From: Novosphingobium sp.
GTDB taxonomy: Bacteria; Pseudomonadota; Alphaproteobacteria; Sphingomonadales; Sphingomonadaceae
Assembly (NCBI GenBank): GCA_030697365.1
Contig: JAUYQH010000022.1
Coordinates: 1 to 34,575 of the forward strand
Length of the DNA stretch: 34,575 bases
Direction of reading: 5' to 3'
In this document: positions 21,491-30,018 of the stretch, in pieces
Position numbering within the stretch: position 1 is the stretch's first letter
How the letters are laid out: every line of letters starts with the position of its first letter
Made by a program: the position numbers and the translations under genes
The notes under the pieces: generated by a model
What the model saw: only the letters and a program-made list of their open reading frames with translations
What the model was told of the DNA's origin: nothing
The model's database searches: none

Positions 21491-24403
21491 TCAAATTGCG
21501 GTTCTGTTTTTGAGGGGTGGAATGGGCTCTGCGAGCAATCGATCGAGGTGCTTCGACGGATCGATGGTCAGGACGCCTTTCGTGTTGATATGCCCGTGCG
21601 CATTTGGGGCAATATGCCTGATCTGATGATCGGGGAACGACCCGGGCGCGTTGGCGCTGACTTCACCGATCCGGGTGGCATTCCACGTCATGACAATGTT
21701 GGTGAGGAGCGTCAGGCTGGAGGATATTGCAGCCATCTGCTCGGGTGTACGTCCGTGCTTTGCCCCGATAGACCCCGAATAAATCGCGCGCTGGAGAGTA
21801 TGGACGGATTCCCCTTGCGCGAGCAAGGCATCGTTGGCCTGACGAAAGGCGGGGTCGCCAAGATAGGTCGCGAGGAAGCGGGTCAGCAGCAGCCGGCCAA
21901 GGGCATCGCCAGCCTGGAACGCAACATCACCGCGAGCCGCGCTGCCGAAGCGGTCCGAGATGTAGGTTGCCGAACACCAACCCGTCTTGGTCGATGCGGC
22001 GATCCGCAACAGCGGATCCCACCCCCGGGCAATGGCGCAGGTCGACACAACCTCGCGGACAACCGGCTGCAGACTGGCGGGGACCTTGAGGCCGCGGGGT
22101 AAGTAGAGTTTGCGAGAGCCAAGCCCGGCCAGACGCGGACAGAGGTCGAACCCGACAAGTTTGGCCAGCGTCATGGCAAAGTGGGTATGCCCGTGCGTAT
22201 CGACAGCAACGCGTTTAAGCTCGATGTCTTCATGGCGCAGCGCACCCTCAATCGCTGCCCCAGCCTGCCGCCGGTTAAGAATGATGGGCAGGTCATGCGA
22301 GATCGGCCATTGATCGAGAACATGGGTATAGGTGCCGATCGCCGGTGTGCGGCGGCGGGGATCGTGGCGGGCGCTCCACAGATGGCGGGTGGCATCGAGG
22401 CTCATCATGTCCGCCGAGGCTTCCACGCCCGTTCCCCACAGGCGGGTGACCGGCAGGGTCCGGAAATAATCGAGCACGAGCCGGTTGGCTGCCGGTAAGC
22501 GGCCATTTGCTTCGATGCGCTTCATCATTTCGCCGACGGCATCGGCCGAGATGTCGAGGGTCATCCTTGCGATGTCGGCGGCGGTAAGGTCGGAGCCAAG
22601 CGCAATAAGCGCTGCGTAGAGTATGGTCAGTTCCTGTTGCGAACGCGCCGGTCTGCCGAGCAGCACCCAGGAATAGCGCGTTGCCGCGTCAACCGCGACC
22701 AGCAGTTCGGGCAATTGAACCTTGCCGACACAGGCAAAAAGATCGCGCCGCACGGCCTTGCGTTGTTCGTCTTCCTCGGTCGCCCTGATCTTGGGTATGA
22801 CGAGCCGGTCATGCTCGATCCAGATTACGCCTTGCGACACTGCCCTGTCGAGCGCGGATAAAGCGGCCCCCAGTTCGTCCTTGATCCAGCGGATCGCAGT
22901 TTCGGGTTTAGCGGGCATCGCAATGTGCCGCAAATAGCGGGCACGCTCGATGATCCATTGCCTCTTGGGTATCAGGCGGTCTTCGGGAGCGCGGTGCTCC
23001 AGGCTGGTAGCAACCGAGGCTTGACCATTACGCAACGCGCGCTTGACCAGCATCAGTGTCGCCGCGCGGTAACCACCGAGCGCCGCATCGCGATCGGGCT
23101 GGCTGACGAGATGGGCCCAGGTCTGACCGAATGGATTGACGGTTCCTGCGGGCAAGTGCCGGTCGCCTGCGGCATCGATCCGCTCCAGGGTCACGAGGGC
23201 CTGCGCGAGCGGATGATCGGGGGGATGTTCGACGCCGATTGCCCTGACCGCACCCAGGATCTCAACCGCACCATCGCGGTCGAGCGCCAGCTGCCGCCGA
23301 ATCCGGCCGATCTGTGTCGGACGGCCCTGCCTGCCCATCGGAAGGAAGGGTATCAACATCGAGCGCAGCCGATCGCGCCACGCGATTTCGGGGGCATGCA
23401 CATCTTCGGCAAGGGCCAGAAGGTGAAGCACGAGGTGCTGATGACGACGCAGCTCTTCGGCTTGCGCTGCCTCCGCGCGTGTGCGGGCACGGCGCCAGAG
23501 ATCGGCGATCCGGTAGTCGATCATGCCGAGTCCGTCATCGGTCAGGCGCAACAATTGCAGCCGCAAGAAGCATGCAATCTCGAGTGTCTTGCGCGCGCTG
23601 CGCATCCGGCGAACGGTGGCGGGCTTGCGGTACAGCATTGCTCGCGCGAGAGCCTTGAGCAGGACGGTCGAGATACCGAGATCGAGCCTGTCAGCACCGA
23701 GCTGCTTCAGAAACCCGATCTTCGCGATATGATCAGCGAGCCCCTTGGGCTTGCGCGAAGCTGGTCCCGTGCGGAGCCATTCCATCCGGGTCTGCCCATT
23801 GGGCATGGCCTCCAAGATGCGTTCTGCCCAAGCTTGGCATTTTTCGGGACCCACCAATCCGATTGCCCGCGCGAGAATAGCGGCCTCATGATGACGGCGC
23901 GCGGCCGCTACCAATCCCACCAATCGGCGCGTCGACAGCTGGATATAGGCGTGGTCGACAAGCCAACCACGCGCCGCTTTCAGCAATTCCTCGGTAACCT
24001 GCTTTTCGCCCGCTTCGCGGCGCAAAAAGCCGTTCAACGCCCGCACGCCATGCGCTGTGAGATCACGCAGACCCAGGATCAGCTTGGCTGCCGCCTGATG
24101 CTCGAACAGCGTGCGGCGGCGGCGATAGAGTCCGCGGATCGATGCGAGGCGCGGGACGGCAATGCCCAGTTCGCGGCCAAGATGCGTCAGCACCGGCTCC
24201 GGGATCATCTCGACCGAGTTGAGCGGCAGGCCCGTCAGCCGCAGATAGCCGATCTGCAGCGCGATACCCAGGCGGTTCATCGCGCGCCGGTGCCGCCCAA
24301 CTGCGCGGCGGTCTGCTTCCGAAAGCGAGAAATGCAGCTCTATGTCGGTTTGCGTCAGGTCCGCAGAAAACCCCTCACTGCCAAGATACTCTCCCACCGG
24401 CAT
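21491..24403 (-). CDS. tnpA: Tn3-family transposase
   Basis: A transposase of about 970 residues, normal for Tn3 DDE enzymes, which drive replicative transposition. ATG 24403 (MPVGEYLGSEGFSADLTQTD) matches the usual family start; the frame continues to a TTG at 24427. The N-terminal DUF4158 region has LSEADRRAVGRHRRAMNRLG. The catalytic C-terminal domain shows SADMMSLDATRHLWSARHDP (first Asp region), VAVDTHGHTHFAM (second Asp) and the closing block RAIYSGSIGAKHGR, LTLLTNIVMTWNATRIGEV. No frameshift is seen. The sequence alone does not show whether the element is active. Confidence 0.94.
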   Translation of the reverse strand: MPVGEYLGSEGFSADLTQTDIELHFSLSEADRRAVGRHRRAMNRLGIALQIGYLRLTGLPLNSVEMIPEPVLTHLGRELGIAVPRLASIRGLYRRRRTLFEHQAAAKLILGLRDLTAHGVRALNGFLRREAGEKQVTEELLKAARGWLVDHAYIQLSTRRLVGLVAAARRHHEAAILARAIGLVGPEKCQAWAERILEAMPNGQTRMEWLRTGPASRKPKGLADHIAKIGFLKQLGADRLDLGISTVLLKALARAMLYRKPATVRRMRSARKTLEIACFLRLQLLRLTDDGLGMIDYRIADLWRRARTRAEAAQAEELRRHQHLVLHLLALAEDVHAPEIAWRDRLRSMLIPFLPMGRQGRPTQIGRIRRQLALDRDGAVEILGAVRAIGVEHPPDHPLAQALVTLERIDAAGDRHLPAGTVNPFGQTWAHLVSQPDRDAALGGYRAATLMLVKRALRNGQASVATSLEHRAPEDRLIPKRQWIIERARYLRHIAMPAKPETAIRWIKDELGAALSALDRAVSQGVIWIEHDRLVIPKIRATEEDEQRKAVRRDLFACVGKVQLPELLVAVDAATRYSWVLLGRPARSQQELTILYAALIALGSDLTAADIARMTLDISADAVGEMMKRIEANGRLPAANRLVLDYFRTLPVTRLWGTGVEASADMMSLDATRHLWSARHDPRRRTPAIGTYTHVLDQWPISHDLPIILNRRQAGAAIEGALRHEDIELKRVAVDTHGHTHFAMTLAKLVGFDLCPRLAGLGSRKLYLPRGLKVPASLQPVVREVVSTCAIARGWDPLLRIAASTKTGWCSATYISDRFGSAARGDVAFQAGDALGRLLLTRFLATYLGDPAFRQANDALLAQGESVHTLQRAIYSGSIGAKHGRTPEQMAAISSSLTLLTNIVMTWNATRIGEVSANAPGSFPDHQIRHIAPNAHGHINTKGVLTIDPSKHLDRLLAEPIPPLKNRTAI

Positions 24404-24457
24404 GCCCACGACTCGGTCCTCCGCCAACCAAGCCTACACATCCGCGCCAAAAGGGCG

Positions 24458-24569
24458 AAAACCTCAAACCCACGCAAATCCGCCATTCTTTGCGCAACAC
24501 TCCAGCTTTATCCAGCAATATCAATCATGTGCTTAGCGGCACTTTTTGCACCCCGGTCACGAGAACCCC
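24458..24569 (-). repeat. Right extended terminal inverted repeat of the Tn3 element
   Basis: The complementary copy of the left end, 112 bp with six mismatches. The outer 38 bp end at 24569 inside the CoA-transferase relic. The tnpA start lies just inside the repeat's inner edge. Confidence 0.9.
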
Positions 24570-25196
24570 GGGCTGTCCGTCCTTGGCGACGTGCTCCATC
24601 ACCACGATGATCTTCTTGACCCCTGCGACCAGGTCCATCGCCCCACCCATCCCCTTGATCATCTTGCCCGGGACCATCCAGTTGGCGATGTCGCCGTTCT
24701 CAGCGAATTCCATCGCGCCAAGCACGGTCAAGTCGATGTGCCCGCCGCGGATCATCGCGAAGCTCGCCGCGCTGTCGAAATAGGCCGAGTGGGCGAGCTC
24801 GCCGATGGTCTGCTTGCCGACATTGATCGGGTCGGGGTCGACCTCGTCGTCGTAAGGGAACGGCCCGATGCCGAGCATCCCGTTCTCCGACTGGAGGGTG
24901 ACGGTCATCCGCTCGGCCAGCGTGCCTTGCGGGCAGAACTCCACCTCGATCTCACTTGAAAGGTACTGGCGCTCGAACTCCTTGTTCTCACCAACGTAAC
25001 TGGCAATCACTTTGCTCACCTGCCGTCCACGAAGAAGCTTGCCGAGACCAATTCCATCAAGCCCGGCATCGTTGCTCGCAAAGGCCAGATTCTTGACCTT
25101 GCTGTCGCAGACTGCGTCGAGCAATCTTTCGGGGATCCCACAAACCCCGAAGCCGCCGGCCGCGATCAGCATTCCGTCACGAAGGATACTGTGCAA
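24570..25196 (-). pseudogene. 3-oxoacid CoA-transferase relic, A-B fusion, broken at both ends
   Basis: From ~25211 the frame reads SAATALHSILRDGMLIAAGG, FGVCGIPERLLDAV and ASNDAGLDGIGLGKLL, which is the start of CoA-transferase subunit A. After CPQGTLAER it jumps to MTVTLQSENGMLGIGPFPY and AHSAYFDSAASFAMIRGGHI, the active-site half of subunit B with the catalytic Glu in QSENGMLG. Then come MKGMGGAMDLVAGV-like residues and VMEHVAKDG. The end of A and start of B (an estimated 500 bp or more) are deleted in frame. The normal start is missing: a TAA stop lies just upstream and no ATG exists before the conserved motif. The 3' end is cut by the Tn3 repeat. The product would probably be inactive. 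Confidence 0.85.
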
Positions 25197-25570
25197 TGCA
25201 GTAGCAGCGGATGATTAGAGGGTACCTCGAAAAATGACGGATTTACAACCCGAGAGCCTCCAATGGGGCGACTGAAATCCTATGTCGCGTTACGTACCTT
25301 TGCCGGGATTGACCCAAAAATAGCTGTAGCTCGTAAAGCGCGCCGCAATTGACCCCGATTGATTCCGCTTTGTTCTCGTTTCGAATCATATTCGTTCACC
25401 TCGGAGGTGTCTGCGGCTGAGCGCGAGAGCAATTTTTCGAGGTGGCCTAGAGTTTGCGCTGCACTCATCTACCCTCCGGTCACGACAAGAAGTCCGTCGC
25501 TCAGTTGAGCGCACTCCCGCGCCACGCGGCCCGATCTTTTGTAGTCGACCGGGTCCGAGGCGCCTTCAGC
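25197..25570. other. Intergenic stretch between the CoA-transferase relic and the TonB receptor gene
   Basis: Nothing certain is seen. A minus-strand frame of 62 codons (25280-25468, MSAAQTLGHLEKLLSRSAAD) has GGAGGG six bases before its ATG and might be a small gene or the start of a truncated one; I recognise no family. No convincing terminator hairpin was noticed. Confidence 0.35.
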
Positions 25571-27964
25571 TTAAAACTTGAACTTCAAGTCCACGCCGTA
25601 GATCCGAGGCGTACCATAAGAACCTCTAATCCCAGGCCCTGCCGCGACAACATCATCGAAGTACTTCTTGTCGAAGAGATTGTTTACCCAAAGCGCAAGC
25701 GACCATAGCTCCGAGTCCGGCGTATACCCTACACGAGCATTGACCAGACTATATGAGGGATGCCGCAGAACGCTTGTCGCTCCGGTCGTGGTAATGTTGG
25801 CCGGATCAAACACGAAGTCGAAGTCGAAGCTGCTCTTATAGGAATACGCGAGCGTCACCGGAATTGTCCCGGAACCGGCGTCGAAATCGTAGTTCACCGA
25901 GGCAAAGCCGGCGAACTTCGGCGCGCGGAGCAGCTGATGTCCGTTCGCGTCGAAACCGACGTCCAACATTCCCGCTTGGCCAAGCGTCGCGCCCGGCAGG
26001 AGACCCCGATAGACCTTCGCGTTAGCCAAAAAGTCCTTATATTCCGAATGCTGCCAAGCGATCGCTCCAGTGAACGTGAGTGCACTAGTCGCATACCAGT
26101 TCAAGTCCACGTCTAAGCCATATAGCTCGGCATTGGCCGCGTTCCTCGTCGTGACGATCGACGTGATCCCTGATGCCGCAGCGCTGGTTACCTGGAGGTC
26201 GGCATAGTCGTAGTAGTATCCGGACATGGTCAGCTGTATCTTGCGATCGAAATAGCGTCCCTTTAAGCCAACCTCGTACATGTCAAGCACTTCGGGCGTC
26301 ACTACCGGCGGGATATTGTTTGGCGAGACCAGTGCTGGAGCCGCTGGATAATTATAACCACCGCTTTTAAATCCACGCGCGTATTTAAGATATAGAAGTG
26401 TGCCGTCGATCTTGTATTCTGCTGTCACGCTGGGCGTAAACTTCGACCAAGAATCCTTGAGCTGATAGGGCAGCACGAATGGGGTCACGGGATTGGAAAT
26501 GCTTCCTCTGAAGACCGGATGATAGGGCGACGCGAACAGATCGAGATCCTTCGTGTCCTTGGTGTAGCGCCCGCCCGCGGTCAAGATAAAATCATCAGAA
26601 ACATTCCACTTCAATTGCGCAAAGCCCGCAATAGATTCTGTGATGACCTTTTGATTACCGTTACTTGAGACACGCGTACCTTGGTCAAACAGGGCATCGT
26701 ACTTCGAATTGTCGCGGTAATAGTACGCCCCAACAAGCCACTCCAATGTGCCTCCGGGTGCCGAGGCGACCTGGACCTCTTGCGAAAACATTCTGGACGT
26801 TTCAAAGACTAGCGCGTCGACGACTGGCGCGCTCGTACCATCGGCATCAAAAGTCAGGACATTCTCGAGAGATGAGTAGTTCGTCGTAGTGGTGAGGTCC
26901 GCCATGCCCAAGTCGAAATGAGTAGCAAACTCAAGAGCTTTCTCTTCCTTGTCGTTGGAACTGGTGAGCTGGGTAGCGACCTGCTTGCGCCCGATCCCGG
27001 TGACGCCGCCAAGGCGAATGCCGAGTGTAAGATCGAGCCGGCCCAGAGCAACTACGTCGTTCCCGGCATTATCATCTTGGTGCCACCAGCTGCCCGTCAA
27101 ACGCGCGTCGAACCAATCAGTTGGCTCCCACCGCAACTTGGCGCGGATCGACTTGAAGTCCTTGTCGTCCCATTCGCGACGGCCGGTCGCAATAATGTTA
27201 TGCGCGTATCCATCGCGCTGAGCCATCTCGCCGCTGATGCGAAGATCGAGAGTTGGTGCGAGCGGCAAGTTGATAACACCGCCCAGGTTCCAAGCGTCAT
27301 AGTTGCCGTATCCGCCCTTGATATAGCCCTCGAGCTGGTGAGTCGGTTCCGCGGTGATGACGCGGATTGCTCCGGCGGATGAGTTACGGCCGAACAGCAC
27401 CCCCTGCGGTCCTTTGAGAACCTCCACGCGCTGAACGTCGAGGAAATCAAAGACAATGGCGGACTGGCGCGAAATGTACCGACCGTCGATATAGCTCGCC
27501 ACGCTTGCGTCAAACCCGTTCTGGAGCAGGCGGCTGCCGACTCCTCGGATATAGGGCTGTGCGAAAGCGCCGGTATTCGGAAAAGTGACCGCGGGGGTTG
27601 CGATCTGGAGCGCCTGGACGCCGACGACGCCGATCTTGTCGAGCGTTTCAGGGGTGAACGCCGATACCGCAATCGGAACGTCCATCAGGTTTTCCGAGCG
27701 CTTGGTCGCGGTAACCACGATGTCGCCCATCCTGCCTTCGGATTGACCACCCGCGTCCTCGGTCGCATCGGCCGCGCTGTCTGGACTCACTGAAGATGTG
27801 ACCGGGTCCTCGGAAGTCTGAGCTAAAGCAATCCCAGGATGGGCGAGTGCCACCAATGCAAGCGGCCACGCCAGGCTCGCGATGGCGGTAGATCCTCCCA
27901 GGAGCGCGCGCATATCCATATTCGAAGCAGCTCGGTCAAAACGGAGCTTGTTCACCACCAGCAT
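25571..27964 (-). CDS. TonB-dependent outer-membrane receptor
   Basis: A 797-residue outer-membrane transporter. ATG 27964 follows GAGGAG. A signal peptide is visible after a short basic lead (hydrophobic run SLAWPLALVALAHPGIALAQ, cleavage near AQA/T). The plug domain starts with GDIVVTATKRSENLMDVPIA, includes YIRGVGSRL and DVQRVEVLKGPQGVLFGRNS, and is followed by a long beta-barrel with alternating aromatic strands. The C-terminus YGVDLKFKF ends in phenylalanine, as outer-membrane barrels do. No TonB-box/FecR signalling extension is seen. It is expected to import a substrate too large or scarce for porins, using TonB energy. It lies 86 bp downstream of the nitronate monooxygenase gene, probably in one transcript, so the cargo is likely the substrate of this catabolic cluster. 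Confidence 0.96.
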   Translation of the reverse strand: MLVVNKLRFDRAASNMDMRALLGGSTAIASLAWPLALVALAHPGIALAQTSEDPVTSSVSPDSAADATEDAGGQSEGRMGDIVVTATKRSENLMDVPIAVSAFTPETLDKIGVVGVQALQIATPAVTFPNTGAFAQPYIRGVGSRLLQNGFDASVASYIDGRYISRQSAIVFDFLDVQRVEVLKGPQGVLFGRNSSAGAIRVITAEPTHQLEGYIKGGYGNYDAWNLGGVINLPLAPTLDLRISGEMAQRDGYAHNIIATGRREWDDKDFKSIRAKLRWEPTDWFDARLTGSWWHQDDNAGNDVVALGRLDLTLGIRLGGVTGIGRKQVATQLTSSNDKEEKALEFATHFDLGMADLTTTTNYSSLENVLTFDADGTSAPVVDALVFETSRMFSQEVQVASAPGGTLEWLVGAYYYRDNSKYDALFDQGTRVSSNGNQKVITESIAGFAQLKWNVSDDFILTAGGRYTKDTKDLDLFASPYHPVFRGSISNPVTPFVLPYQLKDSWSKFTPSVTAEYKIDGTLLYLKYARGFKSGGYNYPAAPALVSPNNIPPVVTPEVLDMYEVGLKGRYFDRKIQLTMSGYYYDYADLQVTSAAASGITSIVTTRNAANAELYGLDVDLNWYATSALTFTGAIAWQHSEYKDFLANAKVYRGLLPGATLGQAGMLDVGFDANGHQLLRAPKFAGFASVNYDFDAGSGTIPVTLAYSYKSSFDFDFVFDPANITTTGATSVLRHPSYSLVNARVGYTPDSELWSLALWVNNLFDKKYFDDVVAAGPGIRGSYGTPRIYGVDLKFKF

Positions 27965-28049
27965 CTTCTACTCCTCTCCAGAAACAATATCATTTAGGGA
28001 TCCAAATCGCGGATGCGAAAGGGCATATCTTCTTGAATTAAAGTGTAAC

Positions 28050-29195
28050 CTAAGCTATTGACGAAGACAGGCGATCGACCGCCTCCAGATAGTCTTCCAT
28101 GAATTTTCGCATTGTCTCGCGCGTGGACATGGGCATGTTCATCATGCCAACTCCTTGGCCCACGAAGTAGCTGGCCAATTCCTTGGCACCTTCATGTCCA
28201 CCATTCGCCAATTTGAGGACTTTGCTCATCGCCGTGTCCGATACGACCGACTGAAGCGGCATCGGAAGCGGCTTCGGCGCCCCTTCGACTTCCCAAGCAT
28301 CAGTCCAGTCCGACCGCAGCTGGCGGCAGAATTTGCCGGTTCTAGACTTGGAGCGAATCGTGTCGCTGGCGGTCGCGAGGAGCATCTTCTCCTTGACCGC
28401 AGGACTCGTCTCAGCCTCCGGGGTTGTGAGCCAGACCGACCCGGTCCAGGCGCCAGCGGCCCCCATGGCAACCGCGGCCGCCATTTGATCGCCCTTCACA
28501 ATCCCTCCGGCTGCAAGGACCGGGATGTCGAAACTCGCTTCGCGCAGTGCCCGTACGACGGTTGGAACCAGGACCATTGTCCCGATCTCGCCGCAGTGCC
28601 CGCCAGCCTCAGTGCCCGCGGCAATGATGATGTCGACCCCGGCTTCTGCCTGGCGCAAGGCATGCTTCGCCGAGCCAACCAGCGCCGCGACGGGTACGTT
28701 TGCGGCCTTGCTCCGCTCTAGCATGTAAGCCGGAGGAGTGCCGAGCGCGTTGGCGATCAGCCTGATCGGATGAGCCAGGGCGACATCGAGAAGGCTCTGT
28801 GCACCCTCGTCGCGAATGTTCCGCCCGATCTTGGACCCACGCGCAAAGCGCTCATCGGTTAGGTCGCTCGTGTCGATGCCGTGACGCTGAAGTATCGCGC
28901 GGGCGAAGTTCTTATGCTCAGGGGGAACTGACATCGCCACATCGGTCGATGATACCGCCTTGCCTTTCCCCTCGTAGTTATTGGGAACGATAAAATCGAC
29001 GCCGTAGGGCCGTCCATCGATATGATCGTCGATCCATTTCAATTCGGCTTCGAACGCCTCGGGAGAACGCACATCGACCGCGCCAAACACGCCCATTCCA
29101 CCGGCCTTCGACACCTCGACCACGACATCGCGGCAGTGCGAGAAAGCAAAAAGCGGGAACTCAATTCCCAACGATTCACAAAGCAGGCTGGTCAA
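28050..29195 (-). CDS. Nitronate monooxygenase-like flavoprotein
   Basis: A 381-residue TIM-barrel FMN protein of the nitronate monooxygenase / 2-nitropropane dioxygenase family. Visible are LLCESLGIEFPLFAFSHCRD, KAGGMGVFGAV, the FMN-phosphate loops GVDIIIAAGTEAGGHCGEIG (with EAGGH) and PVLAAGGIVKGDQMAAAVAM, and GAWTGSVWL. The SHCRD and GRPYGVDFIVP features resemble the subgroup common in actinobacterial and sphingomonad catabolic clusters, where the true substrate is often not a nitronate. The start is TTG 29195, four bases after GGAGGG; no nearby ATG fits. A near-consensus promoter with a TetR-like operator lies ~130 bp upstream. Confidence 0.88.
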   Translation of the reverse strand: MTSLLCESLGIEFPLFAFSHCRDVVVEVSKAGGMGVFGAVDVRSPEAFEAELKWIDDHIDGRPYGVDFIVPNNYEGKGKAVSSTDVAMSVPPEHKNFARAILQRHGIDTSDLTDERFARGSKIGRNIRDEGAQSLLDVALAHPIRLIANALGTPPAYMLERSKAANVPVAALVGSAKHALRQAEAGVDIIIAAGTEAGGHCGEIGTMVLVPTVVRALREASFDIPVLAAGGIVKGDQMAAAVAMGAAGAWTGSVWLTTPEAETSPAVKEKMLLATASDTIRSKSRTGKFCRQLRSDWTDAWEVEGAPKPLPMPLQSVVSDTAMSKVLKLANGGHEGAKELASYFVGQGVGMMNMPMSTRETMRKFMEDYLEAVDRLSSSIA

Positions 29196-29323
29196 GGAAC
29201 CCTCCGAGTCAGGCGTCCGGGCAAAACCCGGTTAGCGACCACCGGCGAAGTGAAGTTCAGCCCGCAAAATGCGCGCCTTGCTGCGCCTGCAAGATGGAAG
29301 TCGGCCTGATTGATCACTCGTTG

Positions 29324-29352
29324 ATATTATCGCGGGGATCGCTGTGTGTCAA
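29324..29352 (-). promoter_or_regulatory. Strong sigma70 promoter of the nitronate monooxygenase-receptor operon
   Basis: On the minus strand consensus TTGACA (29347-29352) and TAATAT (29324-29329) are separated by exactly 17 bp, the best promoter in the window. The predicted start is ~29316, giving a ~120-base leader before the TTG start. The -35 box overlaps the stop codon of the thioesterase gene and the operator at 29348-29371. Confidence 0.8.
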
Positions 29353-29371
29353 CACCAATGTCGATGTTGGA
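29348..29371. promoter_or_regulatory. TetR-type operator candidate 1
   Basis: An imperfect dyad (CAACA...TGTTG, 29351-29370) overlapping the -35 box. It matches operator candidate 2 (33581-33604) at 16 of 24 aligned positions, with the pattern TCAA-N3-CAA-N-G-N-CGATGTTG. A TetR gene is present at 33782. Binding is inferred. Confidence 0.5.
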
Positions 29372-29915
29372 TGTTGGCCATTTTTTGCCCGACAAGCAGG
29401 GGGACCATCAGCACCTCTGCTTCCGCACAAAGTACGTCGCCATGATGCAACTCGACTCGTAGAAAACGCTTGCGCCCCTCTTCGCAAAACCGCCTCGCTG
29501 ATATCCGCAAGTCTTCGTCAATTGGAGCCGGCACTCGGAAATCCGTGCGCAAGTACGCGGTTCGCGCCACTGCACGATCACCGACATGAGCCAGTCGGCC
29601 CGCGACTTCGTCGAAGACGAGCATGATCGCACCCCCGTGCACGACGCCATTCCGGCCGAGAAAATATCGGTCGAATCGTACCCGTCCCTCCAGGGACACA
29701 TTGTCGCATCGGGTAAAAGTCACTGGGGGCCAGGTCGCCTATCCGCGGCCGACGAGGTCGGGCCTGCGGGCATAGACTTGCTCGGCCACTTCCACATGGC
29801 ACGCTTGCAAGCGAAGCGACCAATCATCCAGGTTCTCCGTCAGCGCAGCGATCGCCGCCTCATCCGGTCTTGACGAGGCCGTCGCCGTAAGAAAGCGCCG
29901 GAGCGCCACGATCAT
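29349..29915 (-). pseudogene. PaaI-family thioesterase with internal amber codon
   Basis: A hotdog-fold acyl-CoA thioesterase frame. It reads MIVALRRFLTATASSRPDEA, AEQVYARRPDLVGRG, then TAG (29739-29741), then ATWPPVTFTRCDN, LEGRVRFDRYFLGRNGVVHG, GAIMLVFDEVAGRLAH and ISARRFCEEGRKRFLRVELH. The hotdog HGG and DE residues lie after the stop. Relatives have Gln here (GRGQ), so a single CAG-to-TAG change explains it, and the frame is otherwise intact. The start is uncertain: ATG 29915, or an upstream GTG close to the SDR stop. It sits directly downstream of the SDR gene. It is non-functional unless the amber is suppressed or is a sequencing error. Confidence 0.82.
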
Positions 29916-30018
29916 TGCGCCGTACTTATGCCCCCCGTGGCTCGAGGCGGGTCCATGCCAGGCGCTCAGCGGAGCATCGATGAGCTCGTGCGCCACGGTC
30001 AGGAGCACCGAACGTGCA

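Larger units (their letters stand above)
21379..24569 (-). mobile_element. Tn3-family insertion element (transposase only)
   Basis: A 3191-bp element bounded by 38-bp inverted repeats that begin GGGGTTCTCG and end GCTAAG (21379-21416 and 24532-24569; one mismatch), the classic Tn3 format. Similarity continues inwards to 112 bp on each side. It carries only tnpA; no resolvase or res site is seen. The 5-bp flanks differ (TTTAC on the left, GGGCT on the right), so no target duplication is present. Confidence 0.95.

Noticed and set aside
22925..24610. A 561-codon plus-strand frame opposite tnpA
   Set aside because: It is fully antisense to the Tn3 transposase, which has clear family motifs; no ribosome site or recognisable domain.
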